Shown here: positions 21,781 to 34,654 of the stretch, in pieces
Numbering within the stretch: position 1 is the stretch's first letter
How the letters are laid out: the number at the start of each line of letters is the position of its first letter
The notes under the pieces: model-generated
The model's database searches: none
Told to the model about the DNA's origin: nothing
What the model saw: the letters and a program-made list of their open reading frames with translations, nothing else
Translations under genes and position numbers: made by a program
Source of the DNA: Diphasiastrum complanatum
Taxonomy: Eukaryota > Streptophyta > Lycopodiopsida > Lycopodiales > Lycopodiaceae
Assembly (NCBI GenBank): GCA_029204225.1
Contig: CM055092.1
Span: forward strand, 74,252,857-74,316,856
Direction of reading: 5' to 3'
Length of the DNA: 64,000 nucleotides

Positions 21781-23937
21781 CTCCTCAAATTTAGCTTGAT
21801 CTATTTACAATTCTCTTTGCTAGATGAATGAATACTTTCAGAAGTGTCTAAAAAATTTAGCTACAAACAAGGAACTTTTGAGACTCCAATACAGAATGAT
21901 GTCCATGAAGGATCTTTCACCACCTCTTAAAGGATCCCTTACAAGATGTTCCATAAATGTGTCTATATACATGTAGCACACTTCAAAAACTATACACCAT
22001 GCCACGCCAAGGATTCCAAGGCATCTTGTGCACTTGATGATACATCAATTAAGCTATTAAGTGCATAAATAATGTTGCCAAAGGCAACTTGCCTTGCTTG
22101 ATCCATATGATTGAGCCTTGATGGCTCCATCTTGATACTCAAAGTTTTTCTGGAGTCCTCGGGTCTTGAGCTTACTCCTCCACTTGACTTGACTCCAAAC
22201 CATCAATGATTTGATTAAGGTGTTGATTTAAAGGTGCTTCATTGGATAAATAAGCAGTGTGAAGAGAATTCACCGGAACTGTTTATTTGGATCTATACTG
22301 CTTATAAGCCACATGATTAGTGAGTCATCTGATTCATTTATGAGAACTGTGCATAGAATATAGAAGATTCTTGATATAGAATATTTCTTGAAGGAGAGAT
22401 ATCCTAAGTTACTGACTATATCCTAGTGAGCTCATATATATATTGGATGACAGAGTCTAACTAATGTCAAGGATAACCACTGAATTCAGTTGGAATTCAG
22501 TAGAACTTTGTAATCTCTAGATGTGGTTCTAGGTGATTGTAGTCAAGGAATGCTTGTGTACTATTTTTCAGCCTAAATTCTCCGGTTAACTAGGAGCAGT
22601 TAAGTTTATCAAGATTGAATGGTTGGTATTTTTTGGCATGTGATGCTAGGGATAGAGTACTTAACTCAAGAGAGTATCTGGGGTACTCAGGACTGAGTTA
22701 AAGTCATTTTTATCTTGATGAATCTCCTAGAGATTTGGTTGGATGAGTTTTGAACCTTAGTTTCTGAAAAAATTCTAAGTGTACTTGTACCAAGAGCCTT
22801 TATGACAGGTTTACAAGTAATTGCGGATAGTCTTGGACTATAATTGTTTTGGGTAATCAACTTTTGAACATTGATTTCCAATGTAAGTTGAGAACTCACC
22901 CAATGATTCATGTAAATTTGAGATTACATGAAGGTGATGTTATTAGATTGGAGAGAATAAAATCCAATAGGAAAATTTATCTCTTAGTGTACTTCTAAAC
23001 GTCGATATAACACTTCAATGTAGAGACAGATAATTTGAGAATTATTTCATCTCTAAGTACTAATTTGATATTGAAGTCAGACTAAAGATTGATTTAGGTT
23101 GCATGGGAATCCTAGAGAGAATATTCTCTCTCTCTCTCTCTTGAGGAGAATATGTCCATTGGAATCTCGCCATCCTCCTATTGTGAATTTAGATTCTTGA
23201 GCTAGTTTCTCCTCCTCTCTCTTGTGTTCTTCACTATGGCTTGGGGGCTAGATCCAGGAGGAAACTCCAAGAGAGATCTAGGTTTGGATGGGTGGTTTTG
23301 CTCCACAGGTGTCCTTTTGGTTGTTTTGCAACAAGAACTAGTCAGATCTTCATAAGGAGATCCTTATAGGTCCATCCTATGGTTACATATGAAGCACTAT
23401 GAACAGATTGTGGTCACCACGGTCTGAAGGCCTTGTACCTTCATGAACGCCGCCAAGTGATTTTAACAGAGCCGCCAAGGCAACGTAAAAAGAGGGTAGC
23501 TAACCAGTAGTTAAGCCTAATCATGTCTTGTAATTTATAGTTAATCTATCTTGTAAACTCCATGTAGTGGATATAAAGGATCGATTGCTAGAATGTTCGG
23601 GGGTTGCTCAGAGATGCAAAAGAGAAATTGCTATGCATGAAGGTCTGCCAACGAGAAAAACATAGCAAGTTTGTGAGAGGAGTGTTAGGCCGCCAACGAG
23701 CGAGACTACAAACGACTCACTCGAATTAAAATCAAATTACAGAATGCCTCGGGTTCTTGCATCTCTCATTGTTCACGTCGTTTAGTCTGATCGAATGCAC
23801 GAAAGTCTATGATCTTTAGTCACTTGTTTGAGTCCTATAAATTTGTGCATAAATCCAAATCACAAGAGAAAAAAAGCACAGAAACTACACATTTCCTTTA
23901 TGATATCATAGTAGGTTCTCTAAGACAACACAATATG
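21781..23937. other. Non-coding stretch before a Copia gag relic
   Basis: No coding motif. It may include the leader or LTR of the Copia gag at 23938, but I could not find LTR ends. A short (CT)n run lies near 23126-23142. Confidence 0.5.
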
Positions 23938-24868
23938 GCTAGAATGATCCAGAAAAGAATAGCAATCAATCTTGATGCCACGAACTATCGAATATGGAAG
24001 TTCAAAATCAAAATGCTTCTGAAGGGTGAAGGGATATGGTCAGTGACTAAACTCATAGAAGTACAGCCTCTAGAGGAAGACCCGAGGAGAGCTGAATGGA
24101 TCAGAAAGGATGAGCGGGCAATGACAATTATCGTTTCGTCCATAAACAAAAAAATACTTGTGTAGATTGAAGACTGTGAGAGCAGCCATGAAGCATGGGA
24201 AAGGCTGAAACAGAAGTACGAAGTTAGGACTGCTACGTCGATGATGCACCTACACAATCAGTTGCAAGATCTGCGATGGGATGACAACCAGTTGGATTAG
24301 CATGTCGAGAGGATCAGAACGATCTTCACTCAACTTGCTGTATCTAGACAGGAGCACCAGGTCCCAGCACCACAACAGTTGATGTACTTCCTATGCCGTT
24401 CAGAGGAGCTACCAAGCTTGGAGGCCCTTCAAAGTGTGCTTATTTATGAAGAATCAAGACAAGAGTACAAACTCTTGAGGATGGACAAAGCTTTATTTGT
24501 CAAGGACAAGCACAAAGGGAGGAGTAAGAGTCAATATCAACAATCCTCAAGAAATGACAAAGCCAAAGCCAAAGACAAAGATGAGGAGGAGGATGACTCC
24601 TCCAGTTCTTCTATATCTAAGCTCAAGAAGAAGAAGATCAAATGCTTTTATTGTGGCAAGAAAGGCCATTATGCCACCAATTGCTTCAAGAAGAAGAATC
24701 AATTTAAGCAAGCCAACATCACCAATGAGAAGGAAGACACTATTGCAAGTGACGGAGAGGGATCTCTTATGGTCTCTAGCTTCTCATACTCTCCTTTCAA
24801 AAAGGATGGATTATGGTATAAAACAACACCCCATACATATGACCTTCCATTTTACTCATTGCACCATT
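23938..24868 (+). pseudogene. Copia-type Gag polyprotein start, with stop codons
   Basis: Starting at ATG 23935-23937 the frame shows NLDATNYRIWKFKIKMLLKG, EEDPRRAEWIRKDERA, then a TAG at 24163-24165, ESSHEAWERLKQKYE, another TAG at 24298-24300, and PAPQQLMYFLCRSEELPS. It ends in a basic Ser/Asp/Glu-rich region and the CCHC knuckle CFYCGKKGHYATNC near 24650. Both internal stops are TAG where CAG would restore Gln. This is the UBN2/DUF4219-like Gag of Copia elements. No protease, integrase or polymerase follows. Confidence 0.8.
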
Positions 24869-27800
24869 AGCCTTGGAGGGTAACCTTCACACTTTGTCCA
24901 AGCATCAACAACATGAAGGACAACCTTCAAACTTCATCCAAAAAAAAGATTTACCACAAGGAGTACATGCTATATTTCTCATGGGCAAAGTATTGGGTGG
25001 GAATATATTTAAATCAACTGGTCATATACCAAGCTAGAGATCATGTGGGTGGCATGTGCTATTAGAATTTTGAAACTCAAGAAATTGATGTGAACTTTCA
25101 CTTATGCACAACACACTACAAATTCAAGCAAGTGAAGGGACTAGACTAGTTACTCATCAAATTAACCTCTAAGTCAACTCTCATAGGCACCCATTATGAA
25201 GAAATTGAGAGTCCAATGTTCAAAACATCCTAGGCACCCAAAACGAGTGAGCTCTTTCCTCTCTACAGACTTTCATAAACATTAAACATGAACTCAATAT
25301 AAAGGTCATGACTTAAGAATTGTTAGCAACATATTTGAATATATTGTTAGCAAGGGCCACACAAGCCCAAATAGTCAGAACAAGTTTGTCATTTGATTTC
25401 TTAGTGATCACACCCTCCATAAAGCTGCTGCCTTACACATACGTGAACACAAGAAGATCAAGGAGGTGTACCTGCACAGGTCAACAACTATCCAATTACA
25501 AGCCTTCCAACTATGGATTCATTCATAATGAGCACACCTACCCTGTCACCTAAGGACTGATTTATGATTCACAAGGGTCACTGCGAGTAAGGTATGTATC
25601 TCCTCGCCACGTGATCGATGACTTTGACTGTTACAAGATCCACCAGTGCATTAGTTTTGAATGAAGTTGCTTGCTGCCCGAGCATCAACTGGCATCGGTA
25701 TAAAGAAGCTGCTGAGATTGAAGTCGTCGCCTTTTTGCTGTCTGAGCGACCAATTTCCAGTTCTCGATTCGTGAGAGCACGAACAATCAATTAGAGATAG
25801 ATCTGGCCTCTTATGCACCTGAGTTTTGCCTTCATTCTATCACTCGAGGCTCGAGCTATGACTCATGAGAATGTTATTTGAGACTCAGGAGCTAGATGAG
25901 TGTGTTATCCATGAACCATACAAGCTGGTCTACGATGAAAGAGTATTCTATGAGCATCGCACATGGATTGTCCAGTACTATGGTTGAACATCACTTGTTG
26001 AATGAGTTGATTCTTTTGAGTTTGTTGCGAGCTTATTCGGAGGACTAGCCATAAGTGCCAATTGAGAACTACAGCCTTTGTGTTTGAAAAACAACTCTTC
26101 CTCCTAGACTCAATACAAATCATTTGAAATTTAGTTCACCAAGGATTATTATCTATTTCCCAATATGCTAGTTATAAACCTCGCTATATACCCATGTCCT
26201 TAACTTTTTGATACAATTGCAAATATGAAGGCACTATTTGCATCCCACCAACATTGGTTGCCTTCGACACATATGTACAGAGAAAACAAGCACAAACAAC
26301 CACCAAATAAACAAGAAGACCAAGAATCTGGGAAGTGATTTTTCATTAGTTTAAATAATCATATATCCACACCACTCTTTTTGCAATTCCCCTCACAACT
26401 TGTTGCTCAGCTTGTTGATTCCATGTCATGCTCTATTGCTTTGGATATTCCTTGCCATGTTGGACTATAAAATCCTCAAATATTTAGACAAAGTCTAATC
26501 AAACAAGGGAAGGGTACATAAACACACAAAATATTGCAATTGTGGCAAAGCAAAAGTCGTGAAACAGATTTTTAAATATGGAATGGCATCCACATTGAAG
26601 CAAAGAGGATTTACTTTAAGATTGTTGTTTGCTATAATACAACATAACAAGCAAGTAGCAGTACACAAACCATCTCCTAAATTTTACATCAAAAGTGCTG
26701 CTTGTTAAAGTACAACATAATAGCACACATACTGCCTATTACATACAAGATCAAGCCAACAACTGCCAATCTGATTGGCTGCACTTCCAACATTATTTTT
26801 CCAAAATCAGAAAGGGCAAGCAATGGATGGTCGGAAACCCATATGAATTGAACACTTTTTGGCCTGCGGCCGAAACAGGCGCAATTGACAGCATGAGCAT
26901 AATGTGGACACTCCCTTCGATCCCTCCAGTCCATGCTTACACCTGATATGAGCACCTATTGAGCAATCTAGTTCCGGGCAATTAGTCCAAGCTGCACACA
27001 TCACACCATAGAAGGCCGTTAACTTGTTATAAGCAGTTCCTGGAACTTGATGCAAGCTGTGATTTCTCATATTTTCAATTACACTACAACTTGGGTGAGT
27101 TAGCTACCGGTGCCAAGTTGAAGGAAACGGCGATTTCTCGCACTGTCGTGGTTCTGGGTCTGCTACAATGGCAACGATGTCAGAACTTATTGATGAGCTT
27201 ACAGTTGCAAATTAGCTATAAGTAAGAGAATCAAAATCAAGTCTACCGCAGCATTTTGTTGAGTTGAACGAAGCTCCGGCAAGTCACTGACTGCAGCTGC
27301 TGCTACATCTACATGATTAAATATATGAAGCTGAAATCAGTTCATTCGATCCAATAGCTGCAATTAACTTTTCTAACAAAAATGAAACATCAAAAGTAGC
27401 TGATCAAGAATGAGCATTCAATCTATCTCACCCAAAAGCAACACCAAACTCAGCAGAACAACTGCAACAGCCTTATTGACCGATGCCATTCCCAAATTCC
27501 AATACTAGCTCTTATTTTCAACACTAATCGAACAAGTAGTTCTCCTTATTGGGTTTTTATAGGCTGAGCCGAGATTGCAGGAGGAGGCTCGTAAGTTTGT
27601 CTTTTCTGCACAAGCAACCAGTAACCACGCACCCTTATTCATGACTTAAGGTACCTTCTGGGGAGGATCACCATCACCCACCGATGCATCTCCTTGATGC
27701 AATATGTTTGCATCTTTCTAATTACCATTGAGCAATATATGCTGGAGGCTGTGCTCAAGTTACACGTATCACTTAGTAATGAATCACGATCATTGCAGTC

Positions 27801-27962
27801 CATCTGCCATCTTCTTTTATCTTTTAATGCCATCTTTTATCTTTTAAGAGGGAGATTACTTTCAACAACCAATGTACATTGTGTGACGTGTAGTGACATT
27901 AGGGGGCTCCCAAAGATGGATATGCATTTATGGTTTACATCCGGCTAAAAGGCCATTTTGTT
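24869..27962. other. Long stretch without a recognised gene
   Basis: Several ATG frames of 60-88 codons lack recognised motifs and overlap each other on both strands. No LTR or TIR ends were found. It may hold host regulatory DNA or old repeats. Confidence 0.5.
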
Positions 27963-28787
27963 CGGTAAGGATTTTCAAAAAAAATTGGGCGAATGTACTC
28001 TTGCCCGGCTCCTTCTATTGCGTGATGGATACCTGAAACGTTTTTAAAAGCACATTACGAAGCATAATAGGCAGGTTTGACTTTGATTGGGCAACACAAA
28101 ATGTGCCACGTGGCAATCGTATGGAATCCGTACGAACTACGAACGGGCATAGACAGGCAAAAAAAAAAAGTGCAAAATATGCCTTTGAAAATAACACACA
28201 TATTTTATGTTTTTTTAATTTATCTAAAAATGGTCATAATATGCATGAGGTATCCATTGCGGATACAACAATAGTCAGCAAACTATTTGCAATGGCATGC
28301 ATATTGTAGTTTGCTATTTGCAATGGCATGCATATTGTAGTTTGTGCCGGGCCCCCCTTGAAGCACATTGCAATGCTATCCTAAAATGGATAAAGTATTC
28401 CCAGCTCAGCTAATTGTTGAAATTGGCATTTCACTCATTTTTCAAGGTTCTAGGTTTTCAGTTAACGTATAGGATACTTTCTGACTATTTTGCCTGGTTT
28501 TTGAACATATTAAAATGCATAATATGCATCTATTTTTTTCAGAGATTTTGTGGTGTGCGTTCGAGTTTGCGTGTCAGGCGTCAGGCTGCCACGTGGTAGT
28601 TTATGACTCGTTGAAAAAAATCAAAGTGCTCATTATGCTTCATAATGTACATGTGGAAAACGTCAAAGTATACATTACTCAATGCAAGGTGTCGACAGAG
28701 GCCATTTTGTCCCCGGTCCGGCTTTCCAAAAAAATTTATGCTTGGCCCCTCCAAGCCTCTCCTAAAAATTTCTAGAAATCCTTACCG
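27963..28787. mobile_element. Inverted-repeat (MITE/foldback-like) element, about 825 bp
   Basis: Ends CGGTAAGGATTT (27963) and AAATCCTTACCG (ending 28787) are exact inverted repeats. Further in, ACATTACGAAGCATAATA near 28049 pairs imperfectly with TTATGCTTCATAATGT near 28634, and TGCCACGTGG occurs on both sides. It has no coding capacity. Target duplications are not clear. Non-autonomous DNA transposon is the best reading. Confidence 0.55.
28283..28344. repeat. Two tandem 31-bp units
   Basis: CTATTTGCAATGGCATGCAT plus ATTGTAGTTTG is repeated exactly at 28283-28313 and 28314-28344, inside the inverted-repeat element. Confidence 0.95.
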
Positions 28788-28929
28788 GGCATAATAGCGT
28801 GTGCCCAGGCCCATAGAGTTAAGTTATAAGTTTTGTACTAGTCTCTTATGGCTTCCTTTGTAATGTTGTGGATTTTTTATAGAGTTGTCTTGAAAGTTTT
28901 TACAAGCATTGATTGGCATCTAGGCTAGT

Positions 28930-28930
<1 letters not shown>

Positions 28931-28977
<47 letters not shown>
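28931..28977. repeat. (CT)n microsatellite
   Basis: About 47 bp of uninterrupted TC. Confidence 0.95.
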
Positions 28978-28980
<3 letters not shown>

Positions 28981-29250
28981 CCCAAACTTTGAAAACCCTA
29001 ATTTTTTTGAAAAACGCACATTGTCCCTCTAGATGGCGCTCCTCTTTATCTCTCTTGCAATGCATCATGATTTTATACCTTGTCTCCCTCTCTAGAAACT
29101 TCTCTTTCTAAAATCACGTGTTCTCTCTAAAATCAACATGTGAGATTTTTAACCCACTTCAACTGCTTTTTGGCTGCCCTTCAAATATATTTTAGGGCAC
29201 CAATGAAAAGCTATAGTATGTGTTTTGTCTATCATTGCTCACATTCTCTT

Positions 29251-29253
<3 letters not shown>

Positions 29254-29321
<68 letters not shown>

Positions 29322-29322
29322 C
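29254..29322. repeat. (CT)n microsatellite
   Basis: About 66 bp of TC ending TCTTCTCTCTCC. Confidence 0.95.
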
Positions 29323-29935
29323 AGCTGAAAGGTAAACCCAAAAATTACCCTTTTGTTTGGAAGGTGAACTTGAGAAGTCAAATACATAAAAAGTCCAAAT
29401 TTTACAATTTTCATGTTAAAAAATTGCAAAATCATATCGAGTACTCTAGAATGGTTGGAGTACTCTTCATTTCCTATGAAAGGTAGCAATGAAACTACAC
29501 ACCTCACTTGAAGCTTAAAAATAAAAACTAATTTAATGGGAAAGGTGGGTATGCACATCAAATTCCAAGACTAGAACTTTAGAACCTATGTGTAAGACTG
29601 GGTATGCAAGTCAAATTTCAAGATTGGAACTTGTGAATGTAATATTCAAAGAGATGTCTCAAAAGAAAGTGAATGAAACAACATGCTAGATGAGGCATTG
29701 CATCAAGGCCATGGCCCATGCAATTATAGCAAGATTATGTTTAAAACTTCTAAGGTTTTCTTACCTATTTTGATTATATGTAGCCATGAAACATACACAC
29801 CATATGAAGTTTAAAACAAAAGAAGCACTTCCATTTGAAAGGTGGGTATCTTTCAAGTTCCAAGCTTTCTTACACACTTTGAAGTCCATATGTTTGAGAG
29901 AGAAAAAAAAAAGTCCAAATGTTATCCTCTTATCC

Positions 29936-29938
<3 letters not shown>

Positions 29939-30020
<82 letters not shown>
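29939..30020. repeat. Compound (TG)n(AG)n microsatellite
   Basis: About 24 TG units followed by about 16 AG units. The same TG-to-AG order occurs at 5966-6059. Confidence 0.95.
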
Positions 30021-30022
<2 letters not shown>

Positions 30023-30399
30023 CACATGTGAGAAAGTCCACATGTCATTCTTTATTCTCACCTACTTCTGCAAGAAGATAAGTGTCACTTATTATGGAGG
30101 CTCATTATTCTCATTATAGTGTCATCTTATGGTAGGTAGGACCTTTAGAAAGTCAAATCTCTACAAAAAGACAACCCAAGAAAGGGGGAGGGGATTTATT
30201 CAACCCACGGCTTTTATGGGAAATATTCTTTCGAAATGACTTTCAAAGGTTGATATTTTCTTTCAAGGGCTTCTATATGAAACCATATTTTAATACAAGC
30301 TTCAAGAATTAATGGTTTTGCTTCATGTAAAGATTACAAAAGAGGTCAAGTTTATACGAATTTCAAAATCTCACCATTCAAATAGATTTTGTATTTTTT

Positions 30400-31514
30400 C
30401 GCCCTTCAATGACGGCGGCCTCACAAGGGGCAGGGGGCAGGTCTGGTGTTTTGGACATATTTTAGTGCCACACATCACCATCCTAGGTGGTCAGGTGTTG
30501 TCGGCGGGATCGTGCTTGATGGGACCCACTATGCTATGCCTATTTAATGGTGGGGCTTCTCTTTTTTGGGAGTTGGTGGATGGAGAGCACGTGCAATAGC
30601 CAGGATGTATCTCCAGGCCAAGAGATGTATGCTAGGGAGAGCGGAGGGTGATGGCTAGTAGTATGGGACACTAGTTATCGCCGAAGGCTTGACTAGGCAT
30701 TGGTCGATAACTGCAATGCATGGGGGTGGGTCGGTAGTGACCCTACGAATGGGTGGATATGATGTGTCGTCACTGATATGGGTTGTGTGTCAACCTTCAA
30801 GGCAAATATCGGAGATCTATGGGAGTTGTAACATTTGGTATCAAAGTTTCCTTTTTAGGTGCACATGCTTCTTAGTAGCTTTTGCGGTTTTAATTCTCTG
30901 ATTGTGGCTAATTTGTTGCCATAACGTTTGTATCAAGAGTATTCTTGGATTGGTTGTGTGTGCATGTTGAAAAGAGATTTTTCTAAGCTATTAAGAGCTT
31001 GAGTATCTTTTCAACAATGTCCTTCCTTATTTAAACCTGTAAAGCTTACAACTTATAGGCTTGTTTGAAAGGAAGTAGAGACTCTTGTTAAGTTTGTTCT
31101 TTTAACATAGTCTTGCTTAAAAATTAGGAAGTCAAGGATTGAGCCTCCAACCTGTGGTGAGCCAACCAAGTTGTTATGTACCATAACGGTGTGCCCTTCA
31201 GTGATGGCGGCCTCACAAGGGGCAGGAGGCAGGTATGGGGTTTTTGACATATTTTAGTGCCATGCATCACCATCCTAGGTGGTCAGATGTTGTCGGCGGG
31301 ATCGTGCTTGATGAGACCCACTATGCTATGCCTACTTAATGGTGGGGCTTCTCTTTTTTTGGGAGTTGGTGGATGGAGAGCACGTGTAGTAGCCAGGATG
31401 TATCTCCAGGCCAGGAGATGTATGCTAGGGAGAGCAGAGGGTGATGGCTAGTGGTATGGGACACTAGTTATCGTCGGAGGCTTGACTAGGCATTGGTTGA
31501 TAACTGCAATGCAG
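30400..31514 (+). mobile_element. Miniature LTR element (TRIM-like or internally deleted)
   Basis: Two closely similar direct repeats, 30400-30833 and 31188-31514, share GGCCTCACAAGGGGCAGG, TTTTAGTGCCA.GCATCACC, TGTTGTCGGCGGGATCGTGC and GTATGGGACACTAGTTATCG. The first ends TTGTAACA and is followed by a tRNA-Met type primer site; the second begins TGTTATGTACC at 31172. Only 338 bp lie between them, with no coding capacity. The first copy lacks its start and the second lacks its last 110 bp or so. The start and ordered internal blocks resemble the LTR at 6801, so the two belong to related families. Confidence 0.7.
30836..30846 (+). promoter_or_regulatory. Primer-binding site, tRNA-Met type (one change)
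   Basis: TGGTATCAAAG two bases after the LTR end differs from the site at 7331 by one base. Confidence 0.75.
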
Positions 31515-31579
31515 CTGGCAGACAGACAATAAAGAAAAATAAAGAAGAACAATAGGAAAGAAAACAACTAATACATATC

Positions 31580-31810
31580 AAGATAAAAACAAGGTTCATT
31601 GTACTTTCTCAGTTTGCTCCCATTGACCACAATGTCGAGGATATCACCTTGAAGGGTCTAGAGTTGTACATATCCAGAGGCAAATATTTTTTTAATGATG
31701 TAAGGACCTTGGCCAGAAAATTTCAGTTTGCCTTTGAAGGCTTTGGCCTGGTATAGCAGGACCTTATCTCCAACCTGGAAGTCTCACCCTACTTTCTTTA
31801 AGAGGGGTCT
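31580..31810 (-). pseudogene. Ty3/Gypsy integrase C-terminal fragment
   Basis: The minus frame reads VGDKVLLYQAKAFKGKLKF, SGQGPYIIKKIF, an in-frame TAG, then GDILDIVVNGSKLRKY. This is the DNA-binding C-terminal tail of Gypsy integrases, closely similar in layout to the fragment at 43583-44065. Confidence 0.75.
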
Positions 31811-32011
31811 ACTTTCATTTATTACTTTGCCTAGAAATACTAGTTCCTACATGGTCATTCCATCTTTTGGGATTCACCATGAGGCTACCAGAGTTTCTAC
31901 TTGACAATATTAACTAGTATTCTTCGACTCTCATATTGGCTCTCAGTCTTCGTTTGTCTTGTCTTCTCAAAGACCTCTTTGGTCTAAGGTGAGAGGTGCT
32001 CTTGATTAGCT

Positions 32012-32950
32012 ATGGTCGAGTATCTTGGGGATTCGTCAGAATCAGCCAACAAAGTCCACCAGATGGATGTCCAGACCACTTTCCTCAATGAAACCATCAA
32101 AGAGAAAATCTATATGACACAGCCAGAGGGATACGAACTCAACGGCAAGCATCAGCACCTTGTATGCAAAATCCACAAGGTGCTCTATGGGCTAAAACAA
32201 TCACCCAGAGCCTGGTTCTCGAAGATCAACGCATTTTTGATAGAGAATGGTTTTATTCCAAACTCGGCAAACTCGAATGTCTACTTCAAGTCTGTATCAG
32301 ATTACTTCATCGTCATCACTCTTTATGTAGATGATACACTCTTATTCAGTAACAATCTGAATCTGATGAAGGATACAAAATGCATGCTGGCCCAGGAATA
32401 CAAGATGACTGACATGGGTCCACCAGCCCACTATTGTCTCGAAATACAAATCCAACAAGATCGACCCAGTAGACTGATTTTTATCAGTCAACAGCAATAT
32501 CTCAACAACGTGCTGGAAAAGTATGGAATGGCCAACTGCAAACCAAGTCACTTTCCACTCGACCCTGGACTAAAGTTATCAAAGGAACAGTCTCCTCAAA
32601 CTGAGATAGAAAAAAAAGAGATGAAGCGCTACCCGTTTCAATCCATCATCGACTCACTGATGTACACAATGATCTGCACACAATTAGACCTTGCATATTT
32701 GATTAGTACACTTAGCTAGTTCTTGTCAAATCCAGGCTTAACTCATTGGAAAACACTAACAAAGATCATGAAGTACATCCAAGCGATGAAAGCTCTCAGC
32801 ATCTGCTACGGAGGCAGCCACACTACCAACATTCTTGAAGCCTACACAAATGCGGATTGGGCAAGAGATGTCGACACCAGGAAATCAACTTTTGACCAAG
32901 GCCCAATCTCAAGGAACAACCGAAAGTAGACCTCAGTTGAGTTAATAAAA
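32012..32950 (+). pseudogene. Copia reverse transcriptase fragment
   Basis: The frame 32012-32719 carries HQMDVQTTFLNETIKEKIYM, KVLYGLKQSPRAWF, the polymerase box YVDDTLLFSN, and DMGPPAHYCLEIQ, in the order typical of Copia reverse transcriptase. After a TAG at 32717-32719 the frame continues with FLSNPGLTHWKTLTKIMKYI and ADWARDVDTRKST, the start of RNase H. It is truncated upstream, with no integrase, and downstream. It converges with the large minus-strand Copia element. Confidence 0.85.
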
Positions 32951-33283
32951 CAGTTTAAACACCTGACCGGATCAATCACCACAGCACAACATTAAGTGCA
33001 ACAAGACAAGACAACAGAATTGCTCTCCACAAATTGTATATTCAACTGATAAGTAAGTACAAAGATAAAGTTACTTAAAAAGCACTCAAATGGCTCATAA
33101 AAGAAAGATGGCCCGATAATTCTAGAACTGAGCACACGTGGTGCCGTCGAAATAAGAAAGCATTGTATAAGTTGATCATTGCTATTTTACCTCTCTCCCT
33201 CAATGACCAACGTCTCTCTTTATTTTAGAGTTTACTCTATTCATGGAAGATACCTCCATGATAATATTACAAGTAAAGACTTT

Positions 33284-33574
33284 TTACATAACCACATCTA
33301 AGCCAAGTTTGGCTCTAAAAGTCTCAAACTTTTCTTTACTTAAAGCTTTCGTAAATATATCAGCAACTTGTAACAACGTAGAACAGTGTATTTTCATATT
33401 GTAGCTTCTCACGCACAAAGTGATATTTTACCTCAATATGTTTTGTCCTTGCGTGAAAGACAGGATTCTTAGCCAATTGTATTCCACTTTGACTGTCACA
33501 AAAAATAACAGTAGGATTTACCTGCTTCATGCCAATCTCGCATAACAATTTATGTAGCCAAACAGCTTCCTGGG
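33284..33574 (-). pseudogene. Copia RNase H C-terminus
   Basis: Minus frame: EAVWLHKLLCEIGMKQVNP, VIFCDSQSGIQLAKNPVFH, RTKHIEVKYHFVREKL, then after a shift near 33370 VADIFTKALSKEKF and a stop at 33284. The first residues continue directly from SSATQ at 34276 once the solo LTR is removed. Confidence 0.9.
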
Positions 33575-34275
33575 TGTGAAAGTACTGTACTTTAGGACCA
33601 TAAATAGATCTACAAAAGATCCACAAGAGTTATTGGATGCTCGCTTAACAATCTATCAAAAAACTAGACACAAAAAAGTTGATCTAGATTGGCAATTTGA
33701 CAAACAACAAGCATTAACAATCAAAAGCATTGATCAACATTAAAATCCGAGCCCACACGTGTGTACTACAGGCTGTAGTACGGCCTTCAACCTGAGAAAC
33801 AAGTAGAAAGTGATTTGGTTTCATTTGGATCACAAAAACTTAATGTACATAGTGAACTAGCTTGAGATTGCCAATGAGCTCCAAAAATTTTCTATCTTCT
33901 CACTATAGAGAGAGGGAATACATAGCAAATTCGACTTCCTTCTTGAAGTTAGGTGGATTTCCAGCATGTAATAAGGAAGTTAACTCACTCTCCTTGACCT
34001 AAATGAAACCCTAGTCTATTTCCTAGAGTCATGCTTGGTAGATAGCTAGTTGGTCAAAATTTCACCTTAAATCTAGGATTTAGGTCCTATAAACTAGGAA
34101 TCACTACCAAAATGACATGACCAACCCTATGGACTTGACCTAACCTACATTAGGAGTGGGTTTCCACGTGGCATCTTGGCCTCACATGTGTGGAATCCAC
34201 TTATGTACAAAATTTACATTATACTACATAGTCTTTGATCAAGCTAGATTTGTCAATTTTTGGCAATTTTTCACA
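33575..34275 (+). repeat. Solo LTR, 701 bp, inserted in Copia RNase H
   Basis: Starts TGTGAAAGTACTGTAC and ends TTGGCAATTTTTCACA (TG...CA with short inverted ends TGTGAAA/TTTCACA). It is flanked by CTGGG on the left and TTGGG on the right, a 5-bp duplication with one change. It contains a small hairpin GTACTACA-GGC-TGTAGTAC at 33763-33781. There is no internal domain or second LTR in direct orientation, so it is a solo LTR left by recombination. Confidence 0.9.
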
Positions 34276-34654
34276 TTGGGTAGCAGAACTTAACGCTTTA
34301 TATTCAGCTTCTGTAGAAGAAAGAGAAATAGTATCTTGCTTCTTGCTAGACCATGAAAAACAACCGCTACCAAAATTGAAGGCATAACCTATTGTTGACT
34401 TTCTATCGTCTATACTTCCTGCCCAATCAGCGTCAACATAACCTTGCAAGTTAGGTAAAACACTTTGTCTTTTGTAGATTAGGCCAAGGTTAGGTGTACC
34501 TTTCACATACCTCAAAATCCTTTTTGCAGCTTTCCAATGGTCCATTATGGGTGATGACATGAATTAGCTAATCAAACTTACAGCACAACAGATATCAGGA
34601 CGTGTAGTCATAAGATATATCAAACTCCCAACCATTAGAGGAGTTCTAAATCTC
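34276..34654 (-). pseudogene. Copia reverse transcriptase tail and RNase H N-terminus
   Basis: Minus frame: PLMVGSLIYLMTTRPDICC, a TAA at the SLIS-FMSS junction, MDHWKAAKRILRYVKGTPN, YVDADWAGSIDDRKSTIGY and SLSSTEAEYKALSSATQ. These are the standard linker and the DWAG and SSTEAEY boxes of Copia RNase H. The protein resumes at 33574. Confidence 0.9.
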
